From Aureliella helgolandensis (GTDB lineage: Bacteria > Planctomycetota > Planctomycetia > Pirellulales > Pirellulaceae), in assembly GCF_007752135.1 (NCBI RefSeq), contig NZ_CP036298.1, forward strand, positions 3,162,001 to 3,226,000: a DNA stretch of 64,000 nucleotides, written 5' to 3'. Shown here piece by piece: positions 16,791 to 28,695 of the stretch; within the stretch, counting starts at the first letter, position 1; every line of letters starts with the position of its first letter. The notes beneath the pieces are model-generated. The model worked only from the letters and a program-made list of their open reading frames with translations. It was not told the DNA's origin and made no database searches. A program made the position numbers and the translations under genes.

Positions 16791-17862
16791 CCCATCTATT
16801 TGTCATGACATTCGGGACTTTTCCGCGCGAGTTCTCGCCCATTGACGGCTTATTGGGAACTTTGGCGAAATACTCCATCGCAGATTGAAATCGGCTTGGC
16901 GTCCAGAGGTTTTCTCGTTGGCAAGTTGCCAGCCAAAGGCCACCCTCACATAGTGTGCAGGAGGAATATCGCAGACTGCGTGGAGAGTATCCCTGCCAGA
17001 GAACGTAACAATGGATTTTTAATCAACAGTTCCCGTAACTCATTCGGTTAAGAAAGTGGCGCACATTGCTGCTAGTCCGATCGCATTTAGCGCTCCGGCG
17101 TGGCCCCCAAGCGGTGTGGTTGAGCGATCTGGCAGAATTCGCGTCAGATTGTCCGACTTCGAGTACGACAAGCGGCCGCGATCAGTGCTCAGTCGCTAGG
17201 CGGAATCGAGTTAAAATTGAGCGCATGTGACTCAGGTCGGTTCCTTGAATGGCACGGACGGCAGTCGCTGTCAGAAAAAACTCGACCGTTTCGAGCATTC
17301 GAAATGATATCCTCAAAGGGCGTTTCCTTTGTCGCAACCTGCCTTCGATCTTGCTCCTCACCGCCTGAGTTTATCTCGATGGGAGGTTGACTGGTGGCTA
17401 CTGTGACGTCGATTTGGCAAAATTGCTTCTCAGGCAGCGCGCTGATGTGGGCGTGACCGCAGCTGACCTGCAGGCACAAGTGACTCGCACTGACGGTTCG
17501 ACATAACGATATTACGGAGCCGTTCGTAATCACCGAAAAGATGTCAGTTTGACTTTGGCTTCACCCCGAGCCGCAAGCGCTGTCACACCAACTATCTTGC
17601 CCAAGTCTTGAAGCACTCCCGCCCAATATCCTTTGGCCGCAAGTCGTAATCGCGGAGGGTTTGCCGCTAAACGCGAACAAAAGCGTCAACTATTCGAATT
17701 CACAACGGGGCTCCAATCGGTCACGTTGTGGGATTCAGATGGCTCAGTACCGAGCCCCGCCCAATTTTTCGAGAAAATATAAAAAGGTAGCGGTAATTCT
17801 GCATAGCCGCGGAATATTTACTCGTCGGGACGCCCCAAAACACCAACCACTGGGCACCAAAA
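16791..17862. other. About 1 kb without a supportable gene
   Basis: Spacer between the GC-rich orphan pair and the sigma factor of the polysaccharide locus. A minus-strand frame at 17189-17533 (114 residues, with CRPCHSRNRPESH) is open but has no recognisable domain, signal or ribosome site; I do not call it. The stretch just before 17863 should contain the sigma-factor promoter; I cannot define it. Confidence 0.4.
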
Positions 17863-18423
17863 ATGGACCACGAACCTGAACGCGAGCAGCGATACCGAGA
17901 ATTCGTCGCTTTGTTGACTCGACATGACCTGTCGATCCGGCGATTCGTGCGTTCGTTGTTGCCGTCGCGGGATGGCGTGGATGACGTCGTGCAGGATACC
18001 GCCCTTGAATGCTGGAAAAAGTTCTCAGAGTTCAATCCTGAGCGCTCGGAAGAGTCGGCTGATGGGTTCATTCGCTGGGCTTGCGTGATCGCCCGCTACA
18101 AGGCGATGAGTTGGCAGCGTAACAAAGCGCGAGATCGGCTGGTGTTTCGCGAGACCGTGATTGAGCGGCTGGCTCAGGCGGCGTTGGATAATCTCGATCA
18201 GCAGCAGATGGAGCAATCGGCGATTGAGGTATGTCTTGGAAAGCTGCAGGAAGATCAACGGCGACTTGTCTTGAGCGTTCATTCTCCGGGCGAGTCGATT
18301 GCCAACATCGCGCAGGAAACGGGAGAAGCCGCCCGACGGCTATACAGAAAAGTCAATGTGCTGCGAAAACGCCTTCTCGAATGCGTCGCGCAACGAATCG
18401 CTGCTGAGGTTAGCAATGGATGA
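17863..18423 (+). CDS. ECF sigma factor of planctomycete type
   Basis: Sigma-70 family factor of 186 residues. Region 2 at about 15-85 contains FVRSLLPSRDGVDDVVQDTALECWKKF and FIRWACVIARYKAMSWQR; region 4 at about 115-175 contains LGKLQEDQRRLVLSVHSPGESIANIAQETG and ARRLYRKVNVLRKRLL. The NIAQETG turn and the following YRKVNVLRKRL helix match the Rhodopirellula/Verrucomicrobium-type ECF subfamily that is paired with FecR-like proteins. Its stop overlaps the start of a FecR gene by 8 bases (ATGGATGA), which shows coupling. It heads a co-directional run of six genes and may activate them. Confidence 0.9.
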   Translation: MDHEPEREQRYREFVALLTRHDLSIRRFVRSLLPSRDGVDDVVQDTALECWKKFSEFNPERSEESADGFIRWACVIARYKAMSWQRNKARDRLVFRETVIERLAQAALDNLDQQQMEQSAIEVCLGKLQEDQRRLVLSVHSPGESIANIAQETGEAARRLYRKVNVLRKRLLECVAQRIAAEVSNG

Positions 18424-20098
18424 AATGACGCGAAATCTGATCTTTAAGGCGATCGACCAAACCGCTACTCCGGCAGAGTTTGATCGGTTGCAGGATGCCA
18501 TCGAACAGGATCATGAAGTCCGGGCCGAGTATCTACGGGCCGTCAGGCTCTGTGAGTCCCTCGGTGAAATCGCATCGGGTGCATTCTCAGTGAATTCTTC
18601 CAAGACAGATGTCCCAGTTCGTTTCGCGAAGCAAAACGAATCGACGCATCGGTCCTTGGCTGGAGGTCTCAAGCTTAGTCGGTTTGCGATTGCAGCAACA
18701 ATGCTCATTGCTGTTGGTGTTGCCACCTTTTGGTTTGGACAGCAGGAAAATAGCACGACGAATGTGGCCGATAAGGGCGAGCAAACTGAGACTATCAAGG
18801 AATCGCAGATTGCGGGGCATGCGACACTGCGGCGATCGGTTGATTTGAAATGGACTGCTGGCGGAAACGAATATCGGGACGGCGATGTCCTGACGAACGG
18901 AAGCCTGCAATTTGAAGAAGGCGTCGCCGAGATTGACTTTTTTTGCGGTGCTACGCTGATCGTTGAGGGCCCTGCGGCTTTGAACATTGAGTCGGATTGG
19001 TCAGTCGAAGTGACAAGCGGTCGGCTACGCGCGAATGTCCCTCCCGCGGCCCGCGGTTTTATTGTCAGAGCGGCTGGTTCCGAGATAGTCGATCTGGGGA
19101 CAGAGTTTGCACTGGAAGTGAGAGCGGAAAACGCTCGCGTTGAGGTAATCGACGGTGAAGTCGAGATTCGAGGCGGAGAACATAATGGCAATCACCTGCT
19201 GACCGGACAGCGGCAATGGTTAATTGGAACAGAAACGCCCGAATCGTTGAATGGGCTCAGCACGTTGGATGAACTGAGAATTCGCCAGGAGAACGCCGCA
19301 TCGGAGCGTTTCGATACTTGGCAGGCTCTGTCCCAGAAGTTACGGCAAGACGAGCGTTTGGTCGCCTATTTCCCAATTGCCGAGAATTTGGCTCAACGCT
19401 TTGTTCGCAATGCAGCTGGCACAGGCGACATTCTCGACGGCAAGCTCGTGGGTCCGGTTGAACGTGCCACCGGGCGATTCGGACCGAAGTCAACCGGACT
19501 CGCATTCGGCCATCCCGGTGCGCGTGTTCGTACTCGGATCGACCGCGAGTTCAAGGCATTTACATTTGCATGCTGGGTCAGAATCGACAGCCTCGAACAC
19601 GTTTACAACGCGTTGTTCATGAGCGACGGTTACGAGACCGGCGAGTCGCATTGGCAGATTCGCAACGATGGTCGTCTGATGTTTTCCGTGATGGTCGACG
19701 ACACTCAGAGCGTGCAAACCTTCAGTGAACTGGAACAGCGTGAAGTCGAGACAGCGGGGCTTGCTCGCGTCTATTACTCAGAGCCAATCTGGGACATTTC
19801 GAAGAGTGGGCAATGGTTTCACCTTGCGGCTGTTTATGACCCGGTAGGCCGCCGCGTTGTGCAATACGCCAATGGCATGCAAGTTGGAAGCGAAGAGATC
19901 ATCGACAAATTCTACATCGACACTCTTCGTATCGGTCCCGCGGAAATCGGAAACTGGGGACAGCCGTTTCGTAAAACCCCTTGGTTCTCCGTTCGCAACT
20001 TAAATGGCACTATTGATGAGCTGGCCGTGTTTGACGCGGCTCTGACGACAAAAGAAATCAACACGCTCTTTGAAAATGGAAAACCACTTGGCTACTAA
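18416..20098 (+). CDS. FecR-LamG membrane protein (sigma-factor partner)
   Basis: Protein of 560 residues. N-terminal cytoplasmic part (1-75, MDEMTRNLIFKAIDQTATP) resembles anti-sigma segments. A membrane helix lies near 85-105 (FAIAATMLIAVGVATFWFG). A FecR-type domain follows at about 150-265 (GDVLTNGSLQFEEGVAEIDF, VEGPAALNI, GFIVRAAGSEIVDLGTEFAL). At about 350-555 comes a LamG/concanavalin-like domain (AYFPIAENLAQRF, FTFACWVRI, NGTIDELAVFDAAL), which in other proteins binds polysaccharide. The gene overlaps the sigma gene by 8 bases. The likely scheme is sensing of a glycan outside and release of the sigma factor (inference from architecture). Confidence 0.87.
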   Translation: MDEMTRNLIFKAIDQTATPAEFDRLQDAIEQDHEVRAEYLRAVRLCESLGEIASGAFSVNSSKTDVPVRFAKQNESTHRSLAGGLKLSRFAIAATMLIAVGVATFWFGQQENSTTNVADKGEQTETIKESQIAGHATLRRSVDLKWTAGGNEYRDGDVLTNGSLQFEEGVAEIDFFCGATLIVEGPAALNIESDWSVEVTSGRLRANVPPAARGFIVRAAGSEIVDLGTEFALEVRAENARVEVIDGEVEIRGGEHNGNHLLTGQRQWLIGTETPESLNGLSTLDELRIRQENAASERFDTWQALSQKLRQDERLVAYFPIAENLAQRFVRNAAGTGDILDGKLVGPVERATGRFGPKSTGLAFGHPGARVRTRIDREFKAFTFACWVRIDSLEHVYNALFMSDGYETGESHWQIRNDGRLMFSVMVDDTQSVQTFSELEQREVETAGLARVYYSEPIWDISKSGQWFHLAAVYDPVGRRVVQYANGMQVGSEEIIDKFYIDTLRIGPAEIGNWGQPFRKTPWFSVRNLNGTIDELAVFDAALTTKEINTLFENGKPLGY

Positions 20099-21605
20099 CT
20101 TCCGTGAGCCGACGGCGCGAGCTGCGGGCATAGCCCCGATTGTCGTTTCAACATCCCCCGCAGCGAGCGCTGTCGGCGCAAAGTTGCTTGCCGTCATTTT
20201 AACGATGACGGCGACGTTTACATGCACCGCCCAGGATTCCCCCGCGCGCCCCAACATTCTATTGATCTTGGCTGATGACCTCGGCTATGGCGACGTTGGA
20301 TTCAATGGGGCGACTGACATCCGCACGCCAACATTGGACCAACTGGCAGCAGACGGCATTGTTTTTACCTCCGCCTACGTCGTCCATCCGTTTTGCGGGC
20401 CTAGTCGCATGGCATTGTTGTCGGGGCGATACCCTTATGAATTTGGTGCTCCCTTCAATTTGCCCGATGACAGTTCCGGACAGTACCGCGACCAGGGCAT
20501 CAGTCCCGATGAAACGCTCATCAGCACCGTCCTGCAGGATGCTGGATACCGCACGGGAGTTATGGGGAAATGGCATCTAGGGCAACAGCCGGAGTTTCAT
20601 CCCAACCGGCGAGGGTTTGAAGACTACTTCGGTTTCCTTGGCGGAGGCATCCTGTACTTCGGTCCTTACAAGGCGAACAACGAAAAAGGCAACGTGTGGG
20701 ACTACAAGCGATTTCCTGAACACAACGGAGCGGACGTTACCAGTCTCACAGAAAGTGATTACATGACGGATGTGCTGTCAGGCGAGGGAGTTCGCTTTAT
20801 TAACGGGGCGTCGAGATCCGAACGCCCCTTCTTCCTGTTCATGTCTTACAACGCACCACATACCGTGCTGGCTGCGAAGGAAGAAGATATGGCGCAGTTT
20901 TCGAACTTGCAGGGTAAGCGACGCATTTACGCAGGGATGGTTCACGCGTTGGACCGTGGCATCAACTCGCTGGTCGATGCGCTGAAAGCATCGGGGCAAT
21001 ACGACAATACGCTGATCGTTTTTTTCAGTGATAATGGAGGTCGCGCCGATCAAGGGGCCAGCAATCTTCCGCTCAGGGGTGGCAAGGGCGACACGTACGA
21101 AGGCGGCTACAGAACGCCAATGTTCTTTCACTGGCCGGGCGTCGTGCAAGCTGGACAGCGATACGATCATCCTGTGACAGCACTTGATTTCTATCCGACA
21201 TTGGCACGACTCGCAGAGGCCGACATACCAACGGCCAAACATCTGGACGGCAAAGATATCTGGGAGGCCGTGCTGGCAGGCGAGAACGCACGCGAGGGCG
21301 AATTGATCTACACCGTTCGGCACCAGTCCAGCAGCACGGACGTCGGTGCGAGAAAAGACCAGTGGAAGATTTGCCACAAGAATGAGAAGTGGCAGCTCTT
21401 CAACCTCCACGAAGACATTGGCGAAACCAACGATCTCAGCGCCAAGTACCCTGAACGCCTGAAACAGATGGTTGCGGAGGTGGAGCAGCTCTGCCAAGCG
21501 CATACACGTCCGCTCTGGTTTGATAACGCGAATCAGGCTGAGCAGTGGAAATCCAATCGCCTACCATACTTCGACGGTACGTTCTCGCTGAGAACCGATC
21601 CCTGA
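20070..21605 (+). CDS. Sulfatase (type I, formylglycine-dependent)
   Basis: Exported sulfatase of 511 residues that would remove sulfate esters, probably from a polysaccharide. The metal-site Asp pair is at 69-70 (NILLILADDLGYGD), the active-site motif CGPSR with the Cys to be converted to formylglycine at 109, then MGKWHLG and FFSDNGG. C-terminal part complete. The start is odd: the ATG at 20070 lies inside the end of the FecR-LamG gene, and residues about 12-21 are encoded by a REP-like repeat, so the signal peptide (KLLAVILTMTATFTCTA) begins only near residue 38. No better start codon exists downstream, so the repeat may have displaced the original N-terminus. Located between LamG and GH16 genes. 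Confidence 0.9.
   Translation: MKMENHLATNFREPTARAAGIAPIVVSTSPAASAVGAKLLAVILTMTATFTCTAQDSPARPNILLILADDLGYGDVGFNGATDIRTPTLDQLAADGIVFTSAYVVHPFCGPSRMALLSGRYPYEFGAPFNLPDDSSGQYRDQGISPDETLISTVLQDAGYRTGVMGKWHLGQQPEFHPNRRGFEDYFGFLGGGILYFGPYKANNEKGNVWDYKRFPEHNGADVTSLTESDYMTDVLSGEGVRFINGASRSERPFFLFMSYNAPHTVLAAKEEDMAQFSNLQGKRRIYAGMVHALDRGINSLVDALKASGQYDNTLIVFFSDNGGRADQGASNLPLRGGKGDTYEGGYRTPMFFHWPGVVQAGQRYDHPVTALDFYPTLARLAEADIPTAKHLDGKDIWEAVLAGENAREGELIYTVRHQSSSTDVGARKDQWKICHKNEKWQLFNLHEDIGETNDLSAKYPERLKQMVAEVEQLCQAHTRPLWFDNANQAEQWKSNRLPYFDGTFSLRTDP
20104..20129 (+). repeat. REP-like dispersed repeat, copy 1
   Basis: A 26-bp sequence beginning GTGAGCCGACGGCGC followed by an AGC..GCGGGC ending, in the N-terminal coding part of the sulfatase. 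Copies 2 and 3 are at 23022-23047 (opposite strand) and 25189-25214. Confidence 0.8.
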
Positions 21606-21709
21606 ACGAGTAAGCCGCCCGCGCTCGCCGCCGTCTTGAAAACAACACCAAAATGCCACGACTGCTGCCGTCGGCACACCTACGATAAGCAAAACACTGG
21701 ATAACTACG

Positions 21710-22798
21710 ATGAAGGTCCTGTCGCTCATTTCGATTCTACTTGTGTCTCATGCGATTTCCGCTACGGCGGCCGACCCGGTCCCGACCGGCGACGTCGGAC
21801 TGGCTGCGACGGAGTTGACGTTCGTTGCAGGCCAATCTGATGAATTCGATGGCGACACGATTGACCCTGAAAAATGGAACATCGACTCGCAGGACTTTGG
21901 GCCATGGAGCTGGGAACCCGACAATGTCGCGCAGGAAGGCGGATCGCTGCATCTGCGAATGATGCAGGTAGATCATCAGCGTCGCGGGCAGCAACTGCAC
22001 TACACCTCCGGCATGGCCCGCAACGACAAAACGATCACCTACGGCTACTTCGAGGCGCGCATCAAGGGTTGCTCGCGCTATCCGGGAGCCTGCCCTTCCT
22101 TTTGGCTCTACAGCATCGGACCGCAAAATCGCTACCAAGCCAGTGATGGCGAAACGGTGGCCTACTCGGAAATCGATATCGTTGAGTTACAACAGTGCGA
22201 ATACGATTTCGAGACCAAGAAGCATTTCCCTGTCACACGGATCGACTGCAATCTGCACACGGTGCTGATGAAAGATGGCAATCGAGTTTGGAGCCGTCCC
22301 AATAATAAGCCTGAACTCTGCAAGACACACTTCGATGCGCCGTGGGATCCTCGCGAGGAGTATCATGTCTATGCCGTGAAGAACACGCGAGAGGAGATTG
22401 TTTGGTACATCGATGGCAAGGAAGTCGGACGCAAGCCGAACTTGTACTGGCACTTGCCGATGCACATAACACTTTCGCTCGGGCTTCGCTATCCGTTCGT
22501 CACGTACGCAAATGACCAGATGGCTCCCGTACCAAACGAGACCACTGCCGATGGCTTCCCAACGCACATGTCCGTCGACTACGTGCGAGTCTGGCGATTA
22601 AACAACACTCCAGCAAGCACAGATTGGTCGAAGGATGAATACATGGCCAGTGAGAAGGTGATCTGGGAAAAGAACGGCTGGACATGGAACGCGGCCAAGG
22701 TCGAATCCAACTTCGCCGATATCGACACGAATAACGACGGTATTGCATCCGGCATGGAACGGCAGGCGTGGTACGCGAAGAAGAAAGAAGGAAACTGA
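21710..22798 (+). CDS. GH16-family endo-glycanase
   Basis: Secreted glycoside hydrolase of 362 residues with signal peptide MKVLSLISILLVSHAISATA. The GH16 catalytic signature YSEIDIVEL gives nucleophile Glu154, Asp156 and acid/base Glu159. Other family features are DGDTIDPEKWN at the N-terminus, SGMARNDKTITYGYFEARIK, and the C-terminal VDYVRVWR strand. After residue about 300 a short tail holds DIDTNNDGIASGMERQAW, an EF-hand-like calcium loop. GH16 enzymes cut laminarin, agar, porphyran or carrageenan; the neighbouring sulfatase makes a sulfated galactan more likely, but the substrate is not proven by sequence. It lies 104 bases after the sulfatase on the same strand. Confidence 0.9.
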   Translation: MKVLSLISILLVSHAISATAADPVPTGDVGLAATELTFVAGQSDEFDGDTIDPEKWNIDSQDFGPWSWEPDNVAQEGGSLHLRMMQVDHQRRGQQLHYTSGMARNDKTITYGYFEARIKGCSRYPGACPSFWLYSIGPQNRYQASDGETVAYSEIDIVELQQCEYDFETKKHFPVTRIDCNLHTVLMKDGNRVWSRPNNKPELCKTHFDAPWDPREEYHVYAVKNTREEIVWYIDGKEVGRKPNLYWHLPMHITLSLGLRYPFVTYANDQMAPVPNETTADGFPTHMSVDYVRVWRLNNTPASTDWSKDEYMASEKVIWEKNGWTWNAAKVESNFADIDTNNDGIASGMERQAWYAKKKEGN

Positions 22799-23021
22799 CA
22801 GTGATGAGCTTTATCCGACTTTGCAAAGAACAACTATTTAGTGTCGTCTCCGTGATCCCACGTTGGATCGGCGGAGCGATCCACGCGAAACCCAGAATGT
22901 GGCCCCGCTATTCAAAAACTCGTCAACCAGTTAATCATCTCAGATGAATGAGGGATCGCAGGCAGCCCTCTGAGCCGCATGCGATTACGTCAAGGCCGAC
23001 CAACAAACCGGTATTACTATT

Positions 23022-23047
23022 GCCTGCGGCTGGCGCCGTCGGCTCAC
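23022..23047 (-). repeat. REP-like dispersed repeat, copy 2 (inverted)
   Basis: Inverted copy of the repeat described at 20104, in the gap between the GH16 gene and the cytochrome c/DUF1549 gene, 10 bases before the latter's first ATG. It differs by a few bases from copies 1 and 3. Confidence 0.8.
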
Positions 23048-23057
23048 AATTCGTGAA

Positions 23058-25859
<2,802 letters not shown>

Positions 25860-25950
25860 CCCGACGACACCAGCCGCGAGCCCCATACGATAACTGCCGA
25901 GACAACAGACGCCCGACGCTACAAACGCTTACGACTCACAGGAGATAACT

Positions 25951-27453
25951 ATGAATAACCCCGAACACCTTTCGATTCTCGGTCGGCGTCTGCTGGATCG
26001 CCGCGGCTTTCTTGGAACGGCTGGTCTATCGACTGCTGGACTCGCCCTCGCCAGTCTGCTTGATGCAGATGGTCTGCTAGCCGACGATGTACGAACGGTT
26101 AGCGGCAAGACTCCAATTCGCCCGAATATCGATCCGAATACTCCCTATGCGGCGCGCCCCGCTCACTTTGAGATGCCTGCCAAACAGGTATTGGTTATCT
26201 ACTGCCCAGGAGCCGTCAGTCACGTCGACACGTTCGACTACAAACCCGCCTTGATCAAGCTTCACGGCCAGAAGCCTCCCGGCCTCCCAGCCGTCACCTT
26301 CGAAGGTCCGACCGGCAACATCGCCAAGCCTTTTTGGGAATTCAAACCGCGGGGTGAAACCGGAAAAATGGTCTCGGAACTGCTGCCAAACCTGGCCAAT
26401 CAGGTCGACGACTTCTGCTTCTTCCACGCTCTGACGACCGATACGAGCGCTCATCCGCAGGGTGAGAATTTCATGAACACGGGTTTCACGATGGAAGGCT
26501 TTCCATCATTCGGAGCTTGGGTGACCTACGCATTGGGGACTGAGAATCAGGAATTACCATCTTTCGTCGCCATCAACGATCCGCGAGGTCTCGCGCGCAG
26601 CGGCAAGAACAACTTTGGCAACGGCTTCCTCCCAGCGGCGTTTCAAGCAGCGGACTTCACGGCGAAGAATCCGCCCAATAACTTGCACCGGCCTGCCGGT
26701 CTTACCAGGGGTGCCGATCGAGGTACCGTGCAATTGCTGCAGCGCCTAAACGCGAAACACCTTGAAAAGTACCCTGGTGATGCGAATCTCGCCGGACGGA
26801 TTGCCAGCTACGAGTTGGCGGGTCGCATGCAGACCTCAGTTCCCGAAGTGATGGATCTGTCAGGCGAAACCGAGTCCACATTGAAGGCGTACGGAATCGA
26901 AGGTGGTAGCGAACTACGTGGTCACTACGCCAGGAATTGCATCCTCGCCAGGCGATTGCTGGAGAAGGGTGTTCGGATCGTCCAACTATTCAACGGCAGC
27001 GACCCGGCCGGCGGCAACGGCATCACGAACTGGGACTCCCATTCCGACATTGCCGAAACACACGCCATGCAGGCCGAGATCATGGATCAGCCGACAGCTG
27101 CGCTGCTCGCCGACCTGAAACAACGTGGCATGCTGGAACATACGCTCGTCGTGTGGGCAACCGAATTTGGCCGCATGCCGTTCCTGCAAGCCAATGGCAC
27201 GGGGCGCGACCACAACCCCAGCGCATTCACGTGCTTTCTCGCCGGAGCCGGAGTCAAGAAAGGATTCAGTTACGGCGAAAGCGATGAATTCGGATTCGAG
27301 GCCGCAGTCGACAAGACAACTGTCTACGATTTCAACGCCACGCTGCTACACCTAATGGGACTGGACCACGAACGCCTCACGTTCTACCACAACGGCCTCG
27401 AACGCCGCCTCACCAACGTTCACGGCCAAGTTATCCATGACGTGCTAGCCTAG
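25951..27453 (+). CDS. DUF1501 protein (sulfatase-like fold, Tat signal)
   Basis: Exported protein of 500 residues. The N-terminus LLDRRGFLGTAGLSTAGLALASLL is a twin-arginine type signal. The rest is DUF1501, a family with an alkaline-phosphatase-like fold: VLVIYCPGAVSHVDTFDYKP, FHALTTDTSAHPQGENFMNTGF, GVRIVQLFNGSDP, NWDSHSDI, LVVWATEFGRMPF, RDHNPSAFTCFLAGAGVKKG. A good ribosome site (AGGAG) precedes ATG 25951. It follows the cytochrome/DUF1549/DUF1553 gene by 91 bases, the constant planctomycete pairing. Last gene of the 17.9-27.5 kb run. Confidence 0.92.
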   Translation: MNNPEHLSILGRRLLDRRGFLGTAGLSTAGLALASLLDADGLLADDVRTVSGKTPIRPNIDPNTPYAARPAHFEMPAKQVLVIYCPGAVSHVDTFDYKPALIKLHGQKPPGLPAVTFEGPTGNIAKPFWEFKPRGETGKMVSELLPNLANQVDDFCFFHALTTDTSAHPQGENFMNTGFTMEGFPSFGAWVTYALGTENQELPSFVAINDPRGLARSGKNNFGNGFLPAAFQAADFTAKNPPNNLHRPAGLTRGADRGTVQLLQRLNAKHLEKYPGDANLAGRIASYELAGRMQTSVPEVMDLSGETESTLKAYGIEGGSELRGHYARNCILARRLLEKGVRIVQLFNGSDPAGGNGITNWDSHSDIAETHAMQAEIMDQPTAALLADLKQRGMLEHTLVVWATEFGRMPFLQANGTGRDHNPSAFTCFLAGAGVKKGFSYGESDEFGFEAAVDKTTVYDFNATLLHLMGLDHERLTFYHNGLERRLTNVHGQVIHDVLA

Positions 27454-27741
27454 CTCCGAGCGTATCCCGCTACGCGCTAGGCTTCCGAGTTTCACCCGAC
27501 CAGCAACATGTCGATAAAGCAAAACGTTCTCTGATCAGCAAGGGAGTTAGCCTTCTAGATTCAGCTGAAGTCGCTTTCGCCGACGCGCATTTGGGCGACC
27601 GAACGATTTCTGAAGTTGTACAACCCGACGCGACTTGGCAAGTCACTCGATTGCAAGAAGCTAACTAGACCGCTTCCGCCGCGTTTTCAAAATGCTAACG
27701 GCACGGCTTGCTGACTGCATGCTCCGCACTCGATCCGGTTC
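27454..27741. other. Spacer with a possible eroded reading frame
   Basis: On the plus strand one frame reads protein-like sequence (SPDQQHVDKAKRSLISKG, then SAEVAFADAHLGDRTISEVV) up to a stop near 27667, but has no start codon or known family. Probably the tail of a lost gene. Nothing else seen. Confidence 0.3.
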
Positions 27742-27810
27742 GTGCATAAGGAGGGCGTGACCTTACGCACGAAAACTTGTGCACAATGACGGTTCGTCAT
27801 TGTGCACGAA
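27742..27810. repeat. Fused copy of dispersed element ends, with perfect 13-bp hairpin
   Basis: GTGCATAAGGAGGGCGTGACC (27742-27762) resembles the sequence at 53159-53179 that begins the 135-bp repeat. The following hairpin GTGCACAATGACG-GTT-CGTCATTGTGCAC (27779-27807) resembles the hairpin at 53822-53860. The two ends lie together here as if the interior had been deleted. Confidence 0.6.
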
Positions 27811-28026
27811 AGGCGATGGCTGTTGGGCCTGGATTCAACGCCAGCGCGCAGTCAGATTGACTACACTGCTAATTGCGGTCGGTGTTTTCCACCGCTGCGC
27901 CGAGCCGCAATTCGGTCGTGCCGGAGGGCGATGCAACCTACTGCACGAGGGGTGACTAGGTGCTGCGCTGTTAATGGCCAATCTCGCACCCTTGCCGTTT
28001 TGGTCGATCTCGATCTGATACCAGTG

Positions 28027-28200
28027 CTAGGGGGGCACAGTGAATCGGAGCCCGACCGCCGGTGCGTCACGGAAGATTCCGGATGGGCTCGCGATGTACT
28101 GAATGTCCAACTGAACACAGACAACGTCGGTGACCTGCGCTTTGTAGAACACTTCCACTTTGGCTTCCCCGTTTGTGCCACCGAGGTTGAGTTAACAGCT
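28027..28200 (-). pseudogene. C-terminal remnant of an OprB-type porin
   Basis: About 55 residues on the minus strand ending at TAG 28027: KVEVFYKAQVTDVVCVQLDI, then QYIASPSGIFRDAPAVGLRFTV. This is the conserved C-terminal strand region of carbohydrate-selective (OprB) porins. No upstream part is present. A different, intact OprB-like gene lies at 31731-33068. Confidence 0.7.
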
Positions 28201-28282
28201 ACACCTGTGCAGAGAGGCTTCAGTTGCAACGCTTCGTCAATCTGGAAGCTGTTGACAATCACGGTACGTACTTGCGGCTCCT

Positions 28283-28430
28283 AATAAATCAACCGGTTCC
28301 ACGTCTGCTAGTTTGAAGGTCTTGTCGTCGAAGGCCTCCTTCGGACCGTAGAAGCGGAACATCAGCAGCGGCTTCTTGCCCGCCGTCGGGATTCAGTTAT
28401 TCTCCAGTCCCTCGGGTGAGCGGTGATAAG
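28283..28430 (-). pseudogene. C-terminal remnant of a DUF1214 protein
   Basis: Minus-strand sequence AYHRSPEGLENN, a TGA where the family has Trp, then IPTAGKKPLLMFRFYGPKEA and KTFKLADVEPV. This is the C-terminal block of DUF1254/DUF1214 proteins (compare [20 protein letters not shown] in the channel fusion next to it). It joins without a start to the truncated membrane gene at 28432. Dead by truncation and stop. Confidence 0.68.
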
Positions 28431-28431
28431 C

Positions 28432-28680
28432 TTATTCACTAGGGATCTGCGCATCGACTGTCGCGTTGAGCAACACCTGAAGTTGTTCGGCCAAGTTTGT
28501 CTTGACCGCGTCTTCCACACTTCGTCCCGTCATCCATCCAACGACCACAATCACGATGGCGGTTAACGCCGGGCCGATCCACATTCGCTGCGGCGTGAGA
28601 AGATTGGTGGTCAGCGCCGCACCGGTCGCCGATCGCAACCGCGAAAAACGGGATTGGTTTACTGAGGAATTTTGGCTCAC
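28432..28680 (-). pseudogene. Truncated N-terminus of a membrane signalling protein
   Basis: A GTG-start frame of 82 residues lying 15 bases after the ion-channel gene. It has a basic cytoplasmic leader, one membrane helix (IGPALTAIVIVVVGWMTG), then DAVKTNLAEQLQVLLNATVDAQ, similar to the start of planctomycete membrane-anchored cyclases or kinases that continue into a periplasmic sensor. The frame ends abruptly where DUF1214 debris begins, so the rest has been lost. It suggests that a signalling gene once stood directly downstream of the channel. Confidence 0.5.
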
Positions 28681-28695
28681 GGCGACTCAATATTG

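Noticed and set aside
16206-16808. Arg/Pro-rich 200-codon frame
   Set aside because: Out-of-frame reading of the GC-rich orphan gene; low-complexity composition typical of GC-rich shadows.
17189-17533. Minus-strand frame with CRPCH, possible haem protein
   Set aside because: Single motif match in a frame without signal peptide, ribosome site or family features.
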